Assembly: GCA_038327655.1 (NCBI GenBank)
Contig: JBBQLG010000003.1
Location: forward strand, 37,204 to 101,203
Source of the DNA: JBBQLG01 sp038327655
GTDB taxonomy: Bacteria; Bacteroidota; Bacteroidia; Cytophagales; Spirosomataceae
Direction: 5' to 3'
Length of the DNA stretch: 64,000 bases
Below, piece by piece: positions 23,653-32,520 of this stretch. Position 1 is the first letter of the stretch. Each line of letters begins with the position of its first letter. Made by a program: the position numbers and the translations under genes. The notes beneath the pieces are model-generated. The model saw only the letters and a list, made by a program, of their open reading frames with translations, did no database searches and was not told the DNA's origin.

Positions 23653-25386
23653 ATGAAAACTCCCGTTGCTCTTTTAATCCTGGTCGGTCTGGCCTGTACG
23701 GTGCTTTCCGGTACGGTACTGGCGCAGACCCCGGCCCCTGCCCCCGATGCCACTACACTGATGAATATGGCCCGCTTCGGCGAAGCCAAAGCCCTGCTCA
23801 TGCGTAACGCGCAGCAGAACCCGTCCATGCAAACTAATTTCGATGCCGGGTACGGCTATCTCCGCGCCGGTCAGCCCGACTCGGCCCGCATCTGGTTTGA
23901 GAAGGGCGTTTCGATGGATGAAAAACGGGTGCCGCTCAACGAAACAGGGGTGGCCATTACCAACCTGATGCAGAACAACGCGGGGGCGGCCGACCCGAAA
24001 CTGGCCGAAGTCGTGGAGAAGAGCAAGGGTAAAAACGCCGATATCCTCTACCGCATCGGCGAAGCATACACCGGCTACCTGATGCCCGACAGCGGCTCCA
24101 TCAAACCCCGCTACCCGAAGGCCGTCAACGCCACCAAAGCCATCGACTTCCTGAACCGGGCCTTCGAGCGCGACAAGAAAAACGCGTCCATTCAACTGGC
24201 CCTCGGCGATGCCTATTACCTCAACAAAGACGGTGGGACGGCCGTTTCGCGCTACGAAAACGCCATTGAGCTGGGCATGAATCCCTCGCGGGTGTATCAG
24301 CGCATCGGTGACATCTACTGGCAGGGCCGTAACCTGAATCTGGCCGTAGAGAATTACAAAAAAGCCATCGACGCCAACCCGAATTACGCCCCGGCCTACA
24401 ATCAGCTTGCCGAACTGTATTTTCTGGTGAACCGCTATAAAGAGGCCGCCAAATACGAAGATGCGTACGTTCGGGTGGCTAAGGACCCTAACCCGGAGAC
24501 GTTGCTGCGGCAGGCGCAGTTTCATTTTCTGGCCAAAGATTACCAGCGGGCCGTTGTCTTAATCGACAGTAATCAGGCCGTGCTGATGCAAAACCCCATT
24601 GTGTACCGGATCAAAGGCTGGGCCTATTCGTCGCTGAAAGAGCCACAGAAAGCCATCGAAAACCTGAATACGTTTATTGAGAAAGTCCCAAAAAAGGTTA
24701 TGTCCGACGATTACAAGTATCTCGGACAGGCGTATCTGGCGCAGGAAGGATTTGCCAATGATTCGCTGAAAGCTAAAAACGATTCGCTGGGGGTCACCTA
24801 TTTGGAAAAAGCCGCTCCCGGCGATACCAGCGACAACCTCTACAGCGACATTGCCAAGTACTACTACCGGGCCAAAAAGCACCCGCAGGCTCTTGCCGCG
24901 CTGGATTCGTCGGCAAAACACGGCTTCAAACCCGACGCGCAGGACTGGTTTCGCTACGGCATGAGCAACTACACGCTGGGTTTTGGCCGCGACAGTCTCG
25001 GTAAGTTAGTGCGCGACACCGTCCGGTTCGCCAGAGCCGACTCGGCCCTCGCCCTGTCGCAGAAGCCAACCCCCGAGTATGCGCCCACGGTGCTGTACCG
25101 GGCCAAAGCCAACTACTATGCTTATACGCCCGAGGCCGCCGTACGGAATGGCAAGGCAAAGCCATTTTTCGAGCAGTTTATTACCATGATCGCCGATAAG
25201 CCCGACGACCGGAAACGCTACCAGAAAGACCTCGCGCTGGCCTTCAAATACCTGATTTCGTATAATGAACTGGTCACCAAAGACAAAACAGCCCGCGAGG
25301 AATGGCTCAAACGGGGATTGGCGATGCTGCCGGGCAACAAAGACCTGGCCAAAATCGCCACCGCCGAAACCGACGAAAATCCGTAA
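23653..25386 (+). CDS. Exported tetratricopeptide-repeat protein
   Basis: A 577-residue protein with a signal peptide (to about residue 25, ...VLAQ) followed by many TPR units across its whole length, for example YQRIGDIYWQGRNLNLAVENYKKAIDANPNYAPAYNQL. ATG 23653 is preferred to 23623 because it places the signal peptide at the N terminus. Probably a periplasmic scaffold. It is transcribed alone: repeat array B precedes it and a terminator follows it. Confidence 0.9.
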   Translation: MKTPVALLILVGLACTVLSGTVLAQTPAPAPDATTLMNMARFGEAKALLMRNAQQNPSMQTNFDAGYGYLRAGQPDSARIWFEKGVSMDEKRVPLNETGVAITNLMQNNAGAADPKLAEVVEKSKGKNADILYRIGEAYTGYLMPDSGSIKPRYPKAVNATKAIDFLNRAFERDKKNASIQLALGDAYYLNKDGGTAVSRYENAIELGMNPSRVYQRIGDIYWQGRNLNLAVENYKKAIDANPNYAPAYNQLAELYFLVNRYKEAAKYEDAYVRVAKDPNPETLLRQAQFHFLAKDYQRAVVLIDSNQAVLMQNPIVYRIKGWAYSSLKEPQKAIENLNTFIEKVPKKVMSDDYKYLGQAYLAQEGFANDSLKAKNDSLGVTYLEKAAPGDTSDNLYSDIAKYYYRAKKHPQALAALDSSAKHGFKPDAQDWFRYGMSNYTLGFGRDSLGKLVRDTVRFARADSALALSQKPTPEYAPTVLYRAKANYYAYTPEAAVRNGKAKPFFEQFITMIADKPDDRKRYQKDLALAFKYLISYNELVTKDKTAREEWLKRGLAMLPGNKDLAKIATAETDENP

Positions 25387-25414
25387 TTGCTTTTTTCATA
25401 GTTGAACACCATCG

Positions 25415-25450
25415 AAACGCCACCCAGACCAGATTCGGGGTGGCGTTTTT
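25415..25450 (+). terminator. Rho-independent terminator after the TPR gene
   Basis: AAACGCCACCC pairs with GGGTGGCGTTT (25415-25425 with 25438-25448), 12-nt loop, followed by TTTTTG. Lies 28 bp after the TPR stop. Confidence 0.85.
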
Positions 25451-25488
25451 GTGCTTTTTGAGGAGACGTATCGCGTGAGACGCTATTT

Positions 25489-25545
25489 CTAAGCAAATTC
25501 TAAGAATTTTCTAAGCCGAGCTTTAAGGCATAATCCGTATTTGCT
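25489..25545 (+). promoter_or_regulatory. Array of four CTAAG-type repeats at 11-bp period plus possible -7 box (site C)
   Basis: CTAAG at 25489, 25500 and 25511 (11-bp steps) and TTAAG at 25523 (12-bp step). TATTTGCT starts 15 bp after the start of the last repeat. Upstream of the RND efflux operon. Confidence 0.68.
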
Positions 25546-25607
25546 GACCACATCGGGCCGGTTACTGACCCGGCCACCCGATCAGGTAGTCCACTCAAAA
25601 TATCGTT

Positions 25608-26753
25608 ATGCACTGTTGTTCCGCTACAAAAATCATCCTTGTCGGCTTGTTTCTGGGCGGTTGCTCGGGTCATGCCGATACGGCAAAAACGGAGGAAACG
25701 GGCGAAAAACCCGCCTTCCCGGTTATTCAGCTCACCAAACAGGAAGCCACCCTCGACCGCGACTATGCCGGTAATCTGGAAGCGGTGCAGAACGTGGAGG
25801 TTCGCGCCCGCCTGACGGGGTATCTCGATAGAATTCTGGTCGATGAAGGGCAACCCGTTCACAAGGGGCAACTGCTGTTTCAGTTGAACGAAGCCGAATA
25901 TCGGGTCGAAGTCTCCAGAGCGCAGGCCAGTCTGGAGAGTGCTGAAGCCGAAGCTAAATCCAGCGATGTGGAAACGGGACGGGTGAAACTGCTGGTCGAT
26001 AAAGACATTATTTCACCCTCCGAACTCAAATTAGCCCACGCCAAACGGGCCGTTGCCCAGGGGGCTATCGACCAGGCAAAGGCGGCCCTGGCCAAAGCCC
26101 GGTTTCACATGTCCTTGACCAGCGTCCGCGCACCCTTCGACGGGGTAATCAACCGGATTCCGTTCAAACAGGGGAGCCTCGTCAACGAGGGTGCCCTGCT
26201 TACGACCGTGACCGACATCCGCCAGATGTACGCCTATTTTAACGTGTCGGAGAAAGAGTATTTAGCCTTTATCAAAAAACGGCGCGACCCTGACAAAGCT
26301 ACCGCCCGCGAGGTCGAACTGCTGCTGGCCGACGATTCGATGTATCCCTACAAAGGCAAGATCGAAACCACCGAAACCATCTTCGAGGGTAACTCCGGTA
26401 CGATTGCCTTCCGGGCGCGTTTCCCCAATCCAGGCCGCATTCTGCGCCACGGGGCCACCGGCAAAATCCGCCTGACGACCGATGTGGATGATGCCGTGCT
26501 GGTGCCGCAAAAAGCGGTGTTCGACGTGCAGGACAAGAGTTTCGTGTTCGTGGTCGACGCTGATAATAAGGTCAAAACCCGCGCGTTCATTCCCCGCAGC
26601 CGCGTCGACCAGTTTTACATCGTGCAGTCGGGATTACGGCCCGGCGAACGCATCGTGTACGAAGGGACGCAGAACCTCAAAGATGGCATGACCATCGACC
26701 CCAAACCCCTGCCCGCCGACAGTCTGCGGGCCATGTACGCCCTGGCGCGGTAA
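25608..26753 (+). CDS. RND efflux periplasmic adaptor (HlyD/MexA family, lipoprotein)
   Basis: A 381-residue membrane-fusion protein. N-terminal lipobox LGGC (Cys19); then the barrel-sandwich hybrid (VEVRARLTGYLDRILVDEGQPVHKGQLLFQLNE), a helical hairpin (about 110-160), and the beta-barrel and membrane-proximal domains. Connects the inner-membrane pump to the outer-membrane channel encoded downstream. First gene of a three-gene operon (18-bp gap to the pump gene) driven by repeat array C. Confidence 0.96.
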   Translation: MHCCSATKIILVGLFLGGCSGHADTAKTEETGEKPAFPVIQLTKQEATLDRDYAGNLEAVQNVEVRARLTGYLDRILVDEGQPVHKGQLLFQLNEAEYRVEVSRAQASLESAEAEAKSSDVETGRVKLLVDKDIISPSELKLAHAKRAVAQGAIDQAKAALAKARFHMSLTSVRAPFDGVINRIPFKQGSLVNEGALLTTVTDIRQMYAYFNVSEKEYLAFIKKRRDPDKATAREVELLLADDSMYPYKGKIETTETIFEGNSGTIAFRARFPNPGRILRHGATGKIRLTTDVDDAVLVPQKAVFDVQDKSFVFVVDADNKVKTRAFIPRSRVDQFYIVQSGLRPGERIVYEGTQNLKDGMTIDPKPLPADSLRAMYALAR

Positions 26754-26771
26754 CCCAATCCCCGATCGCTT

Positions 26772-29700
26772 ATGTTCGATATTTTCATTAAACGGCCGCT
26801 TTTATCCACCGTTATTTCGGTCCTGATTGTGCTGATGGGCATACTGGCCCTGACGGGTCTGCCCGTGACGCAGTTTCCCGAAATTGTGCCGCCATCGGTC
26901 ACCGTCACCACCCACTACACCGGGGCCAGTGCCGACGTATGCGTCAAGGCCGTTGCCACCCCGCTCGAACGGGCCATCAACGGCGTACCCGGCATGAATT
27001 ACATGACTTCTATTTCGGGTAATGACGGCACCACGCTCATCACGGTGTTTTTCAACGTCGGCACCGACCCCGACCTGGCGGCCGTGAACGTGCAGAACCG
27101 CGTGACGACGGTAGTGGACGAACTGCCCGAAGAAGTAATCAAAGCCGGGGTTGTCACCGAAAAAGAGGTAAACAGTATGCTGCTCTACCTCAACGTGGTG
27201 AGCGACGACCCGACGGTGGACGAAAAATTCATTTACAACTTCGCCGACATCAACATCCTGGCCGAACTCAAACGCATCGACGGGGTGGGGCTGGCCACGA
27301 TTATGGGCAGCCGTGACTACTCAATGCGCGTTTGGCTCAAGCCCGACCGGATGACGGTGTACGATATTTCGCCGGATGAGGTGATTGCCGCCGTTCGTAA
27401 ACAGAACGTGGAGGCCGCGCCCGGCAAGGCGGGCGAAAGCGCCGACCGCAACCCGCAATCGCTCCAGTACGTGCTGCGCTATACCGGCAAGTTCAACGAA
27501 CCCAAACAGTACGAAGACCTCGTATTGCGGGCTAATGCCGACGGGTCGCTGCTGCGGCTGAAGGACGTGGCCGACGTTGAATTTGGCTCGGCAGATTACG
27601 GCGTAGTGTCCAAAACCGACGGGAGACCCTCGGCGGCTATCATGCTCAAACAGCGGCCCGGCTCCAATGCCAGCGAGGTCATTGCCAGCGTGAAAAAACG
27701 CATGGCCGAACTGAAAGAAACCTCGTTTCCGTCGGGCATGACCTACAACTACGCCTACGACGTGTCGCGGTTTCTGGACGCGTCGATTCACGAAGTCATC
27801 AAGACCCTGATCGAAGCCTTCATCCTGGTATTTATCATCGTTTTCCTGTTTTTGCAGGACTGGCGGTCCACCCTGATTTGTGCCCTGGCGGTGCCGGTGG
27901 CCCTCATCGGTACGTTCGCGTTCATGAGTACGATTGGCTTTTCGATCAACCTGCTCACCCTGTTCGCGCTCGTGCTGGCCATCGGGATTGTGGTCGATAA
28001 CGCGATTGTGGTGGTCGAGGCCGTTCATGCCACCATGGAAGAAACCGGTGCCACGCCCCGTGCGGCCACGTTTACCGCCATGAAAGACATTGCCGGAGCC
28101 ATCGTGGCCATCACGCTGGTGATGTCGGCGGTGTTCGTGCCGGTCGCGTTCATGTCGGGTCCGGTCGGGATATTTTACCGGCAGTTCTCGCTGACGCTGG
28201 CCATTGCCATTGTCATTTCCGGGGTGAACGCCCTCACGCTGACCCCCGCCCTGTGCGCCATTCTGCTCCGGCCCATGCACGGGGAGAAAACCGGGTTGAT
28301 GGGGCGGTTTTTTGCGGGCTTCAACCGGGTGTATGAATCGGTAGCGTGTCGGTATCAGGGTCTGCTGCGCCGGGTACTGAGCCGGAGCGTGGTTACGTGG
28401 GTGGCCCTGATTGGGTTCATCGTGGCGACCTGGGGGGTCAGCACCATTCTGCCCGCCGGGTTTATTCCGACCGAAGACCAGGGCATGATTTACGTCAACG
28501 TGACCACCCCCGCCGGGGCTACCGTGGATCGGACCGAAAAAGTGATGGATGCCATCGAGGAAATCGCGTCGGCGCAACCATCGGTCGAAAACGTATCGAC
28601 CCTGGCGGGCTACAGCCTGCTGACCGACGGCGCGGGGGCATCTTACGGCATGGGGATGATTAACCTCAAACCCTGGGAGGCCCGCACCGAGTCGATGCAG
28701 ACGCTGATTGCCCGGCTGGAAGCGAAAGCCAAAACAGTGACCGATGCCAGCATTCAGTTTTTTCCTCCGCCCACGGTGCCGGGCTTCGGCAACTCCAGCG
28801 GGTTTGAGCTACGGCTGCTGGATCAGGGCAAAAGCGGTGATTTGCTGAAGACCGCTACCATTGCGCAGGAGTTTATTGCCGCCCTGAAAAAACGGCCCGA
28901 AATCGGTGATGCCTTCACGAGTTTCGACCCCAGTTTTCCGCAGTACATGCTGCACGTGGACCAGGATAAGGCCGCCCAGAAAGGCGTATCCATCGAAAAC
29001 GCCATGGGCACCCTGCAAACCCTGATGGGCAGTTATTACGCGTCTAATTTTATCCGCTTCGGCCAGTTGTACAAGGTCTACGTGCAGGCCGACCCGGCTT
29101 ACCGGACCAAACCCGAAGACGTGCTGAATATGCGGGTTAAAAACGATCAGGGTGAAATGGTGCCGTATGCCAACTTTATCACGATGGAGCGCGTCTACGG
29201 CCCGGAACAACTGACCCGCTACAACATGTACACCTCGGCGATGGTCAACGGCGATGCCGCTCCCGGCTACAGCAGTGGCGATGCCATCAAAGCTATTCAG
29301 GAAGTTGCCGCCGAAAAATTACCCAAAGGCTTTGGCTACGAATGGTCGGGCATGACGCGGGAAGAAATCCAGTCGGGCAATCAGGCGCTGTACATTTTTG
29401 CTATCTGTCTGCTGTTCGTGTACCTGCTGCTGGTGGCGCAGTACGAAAGCCTGCTGCTGCCCCTGCCGGTGCTGCTGTCGCTGCCGACGGGTATTTTCGG
29501 GTCGTTCGCTTTTCTGCAACTGGCGGGTTTGCAGAACAACATTTACGCGCAGGTTGCTCTGGTGATGCTCATCGGTCTGCTCGGCAAAAACGCCATTCTG
29601 ATCGTTGAATTTGCCAATCAGCGGCAAAAGGAAGGCCTGCCCATCGTGAAAGCTGCCATCGAAGGGGCCGTTTCCCGGCTGCGCCCCATTCTGATGACCT

Positions 29701-29990
29701 CGTTTGCATTCATCGCCGGGCTGATTCCGCTGTGTCTGGCGGCTGGTGCGGGGGCCGTTGGCAACCGGTCCATCGGTACGACGGCTGCCGGGGGGATGTT
29801 TACCGGTACCGTTTTCGGGCTGGTGCTGGTGCCGGGCCTGTACGTGATCTTCGCTAAGATCGGCGAACGCTTCCAGAAAAACCACCCCGATACCGACCCC
29901 GAAAACGGTGAGCCCTTAGTAGCCGATGCGCCCGATTCGGTTCCTGTATTCACGCAAACCCACACTCATGAAGCTGTTATTGACAAATAA
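26772..29990 (+). CDS. RND efflux pump, inner-membrane subunit (HAE-1/AcrB family)
   Basis: A 1072-residue, 12-helix proton antiporter of AcrB/MexB length, exporting hydrophobic compounds. The N terminus (MFDIFIKRPLLSTVISVLIVLMG), two porter-domain halves and the TM10 lysine motif GLLGKNAILIVEFA are all typical. In TM4 the proton-relay pair is Asp409-Asn410 (GIVVDNAIVVVEAV) where AcrB has Asp407-Asp408; this may be a feature of the Bacteroidota subgroup. The C terminus is a polar tail that overlaps the start of the outer-membrane gene by 23 bp. Confidence 0.97.
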   Translation: MFDIFIKRPLLSTVISVLIVLMGILALTGLPVTQFPEIVPPSVTVTTHYTGASADVCVKAVATPLERAINGVPGMNYMTSISGNDGTTLITVFFNVGTDPDLAAVNVQNRVTTVVDELPEEVIKAGVVTEKEVNSMLLYLNVVSDDPTVDEKFIYNFADINILAELKRIDGVGLATIMGSRDYSMRVWLKPDRMTVYDISPDEVIAAVRKQNVEAAPGKAGESADRNPQSLQYVLRYTGKFNEPKQYEDLVLRANADGSLLRLKDVADVEFGSADYGVVSKTDGRPSAAIMLKQRPGSNASEVIASVKKRMAELKETSFPSGMTYNYAYDVSRFLDASIHEVIKTLIEAFILVFIIVFLFLQDWRSTLICALAVPVALIGTFAFMSTIGFSINLLTLFALVLAIGIVVDNAIVVVEAVHATMEETGATPRAATFTAMKDIAGAIVAITLVMSAVFVPVAFMSGPVGIFYRQFSLTLAIAIVISGVNALTLTPALCAILLRPMHGEKTGLMGRFFAGFNRVYESVACRYQGLLRRVLSRSVVTWVALIGFIVATWGVSTILPAGFIPTEDQGMIYVNVTTPAGATVDRTEKVMDAIEEIASAQPSVENVSTLAGYSLLTDGAGASYGMGMINLKPWEARTESMQTLIARLEAKAKTVTDASIQFFPPPTVPGFGNSSGFELRLLDQGKSGDLLKTATIAQEFIAALKKRPEIGDAFTSFDPSFPQYMLHVDQDKAAQKGVSIENAMGTLQTLMGSYYASNFIRFGQLYKVYVQADPAYRTKPEDVLNMRVKNDQGEMVPYANFITMERVYGPEQLTRYNMYTSAMVNGDAAPGYSSGDAIKAIQEVAAEKLPKGFGYEWSGMTREEIQSGNQALYIFAICLLFVYLLLVAQYESLLLPLPVLLSLPTGIFGSFAFLQLAGLQNNIYAQVALVMLIGLLGKNAILIVEFANQRQKEGLPIVKAAIEGAVSRLRPILMTSFAFIAGLIPLCLAAGAGAVGNRSIGTTAAGGMFTGTVFGLVLVPGLYVIFAKIGERFQKNHPDTDPENGEPLVADAPDSVPVFTQTHTHEAVIDK

Positions 29991-31437
29991 ATCCCTGCGT
30001 TCCGTTCGACTTATAGCGGTGCCGCTGCTGTTGCTGAGCGGGTGCCAGACCATACGAACCCTGCAACCGGCCCCGGCCACCGCGCTCACCAGTCGCCCGG
30101 TGCCGGGTTCCTTCGCCGGTCAGACCGACTCGGTCAGTATTGCCGGTCAGTCCTGGCGAACGTTTTTCGGCGACTCCAGCCTGGTACAGCTCATCGACAC
30201 GGCCCTGACCAGCAATCTGGATTTGCGGGTCGCCACGCAACGCATCGAACAGGCCCGCGCCGGGTTCGACTACAGCCGGGGATTTCTGGCTCCGCAGGTC
30301 AATTTGGTAGCCTCGGCGGGCGTTGACCGGTTCGGGCAGTACACCATGACCGGGGTTGGTAATTACGACACCAATCTATCCAACAACATCAACGGCAGGC
30401 AGATTACACCAAACCCCACGCCCGACTATTTTCTGGGTGCCCGCAGCACCTGGGAAGTGGACATCTGGGGAAAACTCCGCAACCGGCGCCGGGCGGCTTA
30501 TCTGCGTATTCTGAGTTCCGAAAGCGGTCGTCACGCCGTTGTCACCGCGCTGGTGGCCGACGTGGCCCGGTACTATTACGAACTCCTCGCGCTGGATGGC
30601 GAAGGGGAAATCATTCAGAAAAACATCGACTTTCAGGCGCGGGCCGTTGAACTGGTGCAGGTGCAGAAACAGGCCGGCCGGGTGACCGAACTGGCCGTAC
30701 AGCAGTTTACGGCGCAACTCCTCAACACCCGCAGTCGGCAGGGGCAGGTGCGGCAGCAGATTATCGAAACCGAAAACGCCCTGAACCGGCTCCTGGGCCG
30801 CTATCCGCAACCCATTGCGCGGGGGGAGTCGTTGCAGGCGCGCGAACTACCCGGTCAGGTGCTGGCCGGATTACCCGCGCAGATGCTCACCCGTCGACCC
30901 GACATCCGGCAGGCCGAACTCGCCCTGGCAGCCGCCAACGTGGATGTCCAGGTGGTGCGGGCCGAGTTTTTACCGAGTCTGAACCTCACGGCCTACGCCG
31001 GGCTGAACACCTTTCGGCTGAGTACCTTAGTCAATCCCGCTTCCATTGCCGCCGGGTTACTGGGCGGGCTGACGACCCCCGTTTTCAACCGGCGTTTCCT
31101 GAAAGCCAACTACCGGCAGTCGGTGGCGCAGAGCCGCGAAGCATTTTACAATTATCGCCAGACGATTCTGACCGGCTTTAGCGACGTAACGACGAGTTTG
31201 CGGGGCGTAGAAAACTACCGCACCGTGGCCGACCAGAAAGCGCAGGAAGTGGCCGTGCTGCGGCAGGCCGTATCGACCTCGAACGATCTGTTCCGCAGTG
31301 GCTATGCGTCGTATCTGGAAGTGATTACGGCGCAGCGCAGCGTGCTGGAAGCCGAACTGGCCCTGATCAACACCAAACAGGCGCAGTTTTTATCCCTCAC
31401 GGATTTGTACCGGGCGCTGGGGGGCGGCTGGGAGTAA
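29968..31437 (+). CDS. Outer-membrane efflux lipoprotein (NodT/OprM family)
   Basis: A 489-residue TolC-like channel subunit with lipobox LSGC (Cys26) and two repeats of the outer-membrane efflux domain (LIDTALTSNLDLRVATQRIEQARAG and LTRRPDIRQAELALAAANVDVQVVRAEFLPSLNL). ATG 29968 places the signal peptide correctly and overlaps the pump gene. It completes the tripartite system. The last 111-135 bp are duplicated at 37528-37638 and 53309-53443, both in the same orientation. Confidence 0.96.
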   Translation: MKLLLTNKSLRSVRLIAVPLLLLSGCQTIRTLQPAPATALTSRPVPGSFAGQTDSVSIAGQSWRTFFGDSSLVQLIDTALTSNLDLRVATQRIEQARAGFDYSRGFLAPQVNLVASAGVDRFGQYTMTGVGNYDTNLSNNINGRQITPNPTPDYFLGARSTWEVDIWGKLRNRRRAAYLRILSSESGRHAVVTALVADVARYYYELLALDGEGEIIQKNIDFQARAVELVQVQKQAGRVTELAVQQFTAQLLNTRSRQGQVRQQIIETENALNRLLGRYPQPIARGESLQARELPGQVLAGLPAQMLTRRPDIRQAELALAAANVDVQVVRAEFLPSLNLTAYAGLNTFRLSTLVNPASIAAGLLGGLTTPVFNRRFLKANYRQSVAQSREAFYNYRQTILTGFSDVTTSLRGVENYRTVADQKAQEVAVLRQAVSTSNDLFRSGYASYLEVITAQRSVLEAELALINTKQAQFLSLTDLYRALGGGWE

Positions 31438-31550
31438 GGGAGATAACTTCAAGGGCCGGGATGCCTGTTCGGCGGCACTGGTTATAGGCAAATAGCAAAT
31501 TGAGGCAGCGTAGATGCTTCTGTACTTCACTGCGTAAACAATTATTGAAT

Positions 31551-32192
31551 TTAGACTCTGTTCTCCTGAATCCAGGCGGTAACGCAGGTCAGGTAGTCGA
31601 GGAAAGTTAAATCGGCAACTTCCCATGTGAACTGTTCACAAATAGCAGGTAATGCTTCCAGAAACAGTTCATACCGCCCCGCAATGTAAGCGGCTCCCGA
31701 TAGCTTCCGCCGGGAACTGGTAGCTAAAAAGTCACGGACGTTCTGAATAACGCGGCTTACCTGAATCTGACCCGTTTCGGAACCGTGTGCTTTAATATCC
31801 TGACCGCTTAAATCAGAAATGAATTTTTGGTAACGGAATGGCTCAAGGTCCATAATCATGGACCGTTTGTTTTTATTGTGATTTTTGGGGGGAGCAAAGT
31901 AATGAGCAGCCAGAAAAATGCCCAGTTCAAGAGGCATGTTGAATCGGGCTAACTGGGAGTGTTCGTCAAGGTCGGCTTTAGAAATATCATGAATACCATA
32001 GCGGCATTCGTCGATGATTTTCATGATCTTCTGAATGCGAATGTCACCGGCGTTGTCTTCCTCCTGCGCACAGCGCGGGGTAAAATCGCAGTCCTGAATG
32101 GCAAAAATAATCGCCCACAGAAAGGGCTTGTAGGCTTTGTCGAACGGGCAATTAATGAAAACGTTATCGTTATAAGCAACTGGCTCGTTCAT
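31551..32192 (-). CDS. TIR/nucleoside-deoxyribosyltransferase-like protein, probable defence effector
   Basis: A 213-residue protein. The first strand NVFINCPFDKAYKPFLWAIIFAI, the HDIS segment and FNMPLELGIF (Glu89 in an ELG context) resemble the TIR-like/nucleoside 2-deoxyribosyltransferase group, in which a glutamate attacks N-glycosidic bonds. Similar proteins are often found with restriction systems and are suspected of degrading NAD or nucleotides during infection. Its ATG overlaps the stop of the small basic gene upstream (ATGA), itself 83 bp downstream of the restriction-modification gene. The enzymatic activity is inferred from fold resemblance only. Confidence 0.6.
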   Translation of the reverse strand: MNEPVAYNDNVFINCPFDKAYKPFLWAIIFAIQDCDFTPRCAQEEDNAGDIRIQKIMKIIDECRYGIHDISKADLDEHSQLARFNMPLELGIFLAAHYFAPPKNHNKNKRSMIMDLEPFRYQKFISDLSGQDIKAHGSETGQIQVSRVIQNVRDFLATSSRRKLSGAAYIAGRYELFLEALPAICEQFTWEVADLTFLDYLTCVTAWIQENRV

Positions 32193-32437
32193 TTCTGGCT
32201 CACATTCTTAACGGCCTGACGCACCTTGTTTAAATCGGCGGTTTTGATTTTGGGATGGACTTTCACCTGCCGTTTGGCCGCAATCTTCTGGTCGTCGGTC
32301 AGGGCATCCTTCCGTACCTGCCCTACTGTTTTATCCTTCCGTATTTTACGCCCGTTGGGGCCGTAGATCGAAATGCCCAATTCTTTTTCTATGGTGCCGA
32401 TCTTCTTGTCTGACCGGGTCTTGCGGGGTGTGCTCAT
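32189..32437 (-). CDS. Small basic protein of unknown function
   Basis: An 82-residue, Lys/Arg-rich protein (MSTPRKTRSDKKIGTIEKELG..., GPNGRKIRKDKTVGQVRK, ...VHPKIKTADLNKVRQAVKNVSQK). Not assigned to a family; the charge suggests nucleic-acid or protein binding. The frame is open to 32518, but ATG 32437 is the first start after the neighbouring gene. It is translationally coupled to the TIR-like gene, so it may be its partner, sensor or antitoxin. Confidence 0.65.
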   Translation of the reverse strand: MSTPRKTRSDKKIGTIEKELGISIYGPNGRKIRKDKTVGQVRKDALTDDQKIAAKRQVKVHPKIKTADLNKVRQAVKNVSQK

Positions 32438-32520
32438 CAAGGTAGTGGCTTTACAGTAAAAGTAACAGAACAGGGCGAGAGTTCCAACTGCCGGAGCACC
32501 CCGGTTGCCACCCACCATAG

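Noticed and set aside
27321..28577. 418-codon open frame antisense to the RND pump gene
   Set aside because: It is Arg/His/Gln-rich, has no family resemblance, and mirrors the codon pattern of a certain gene; a shadow frame of GC-rich coding DNA.
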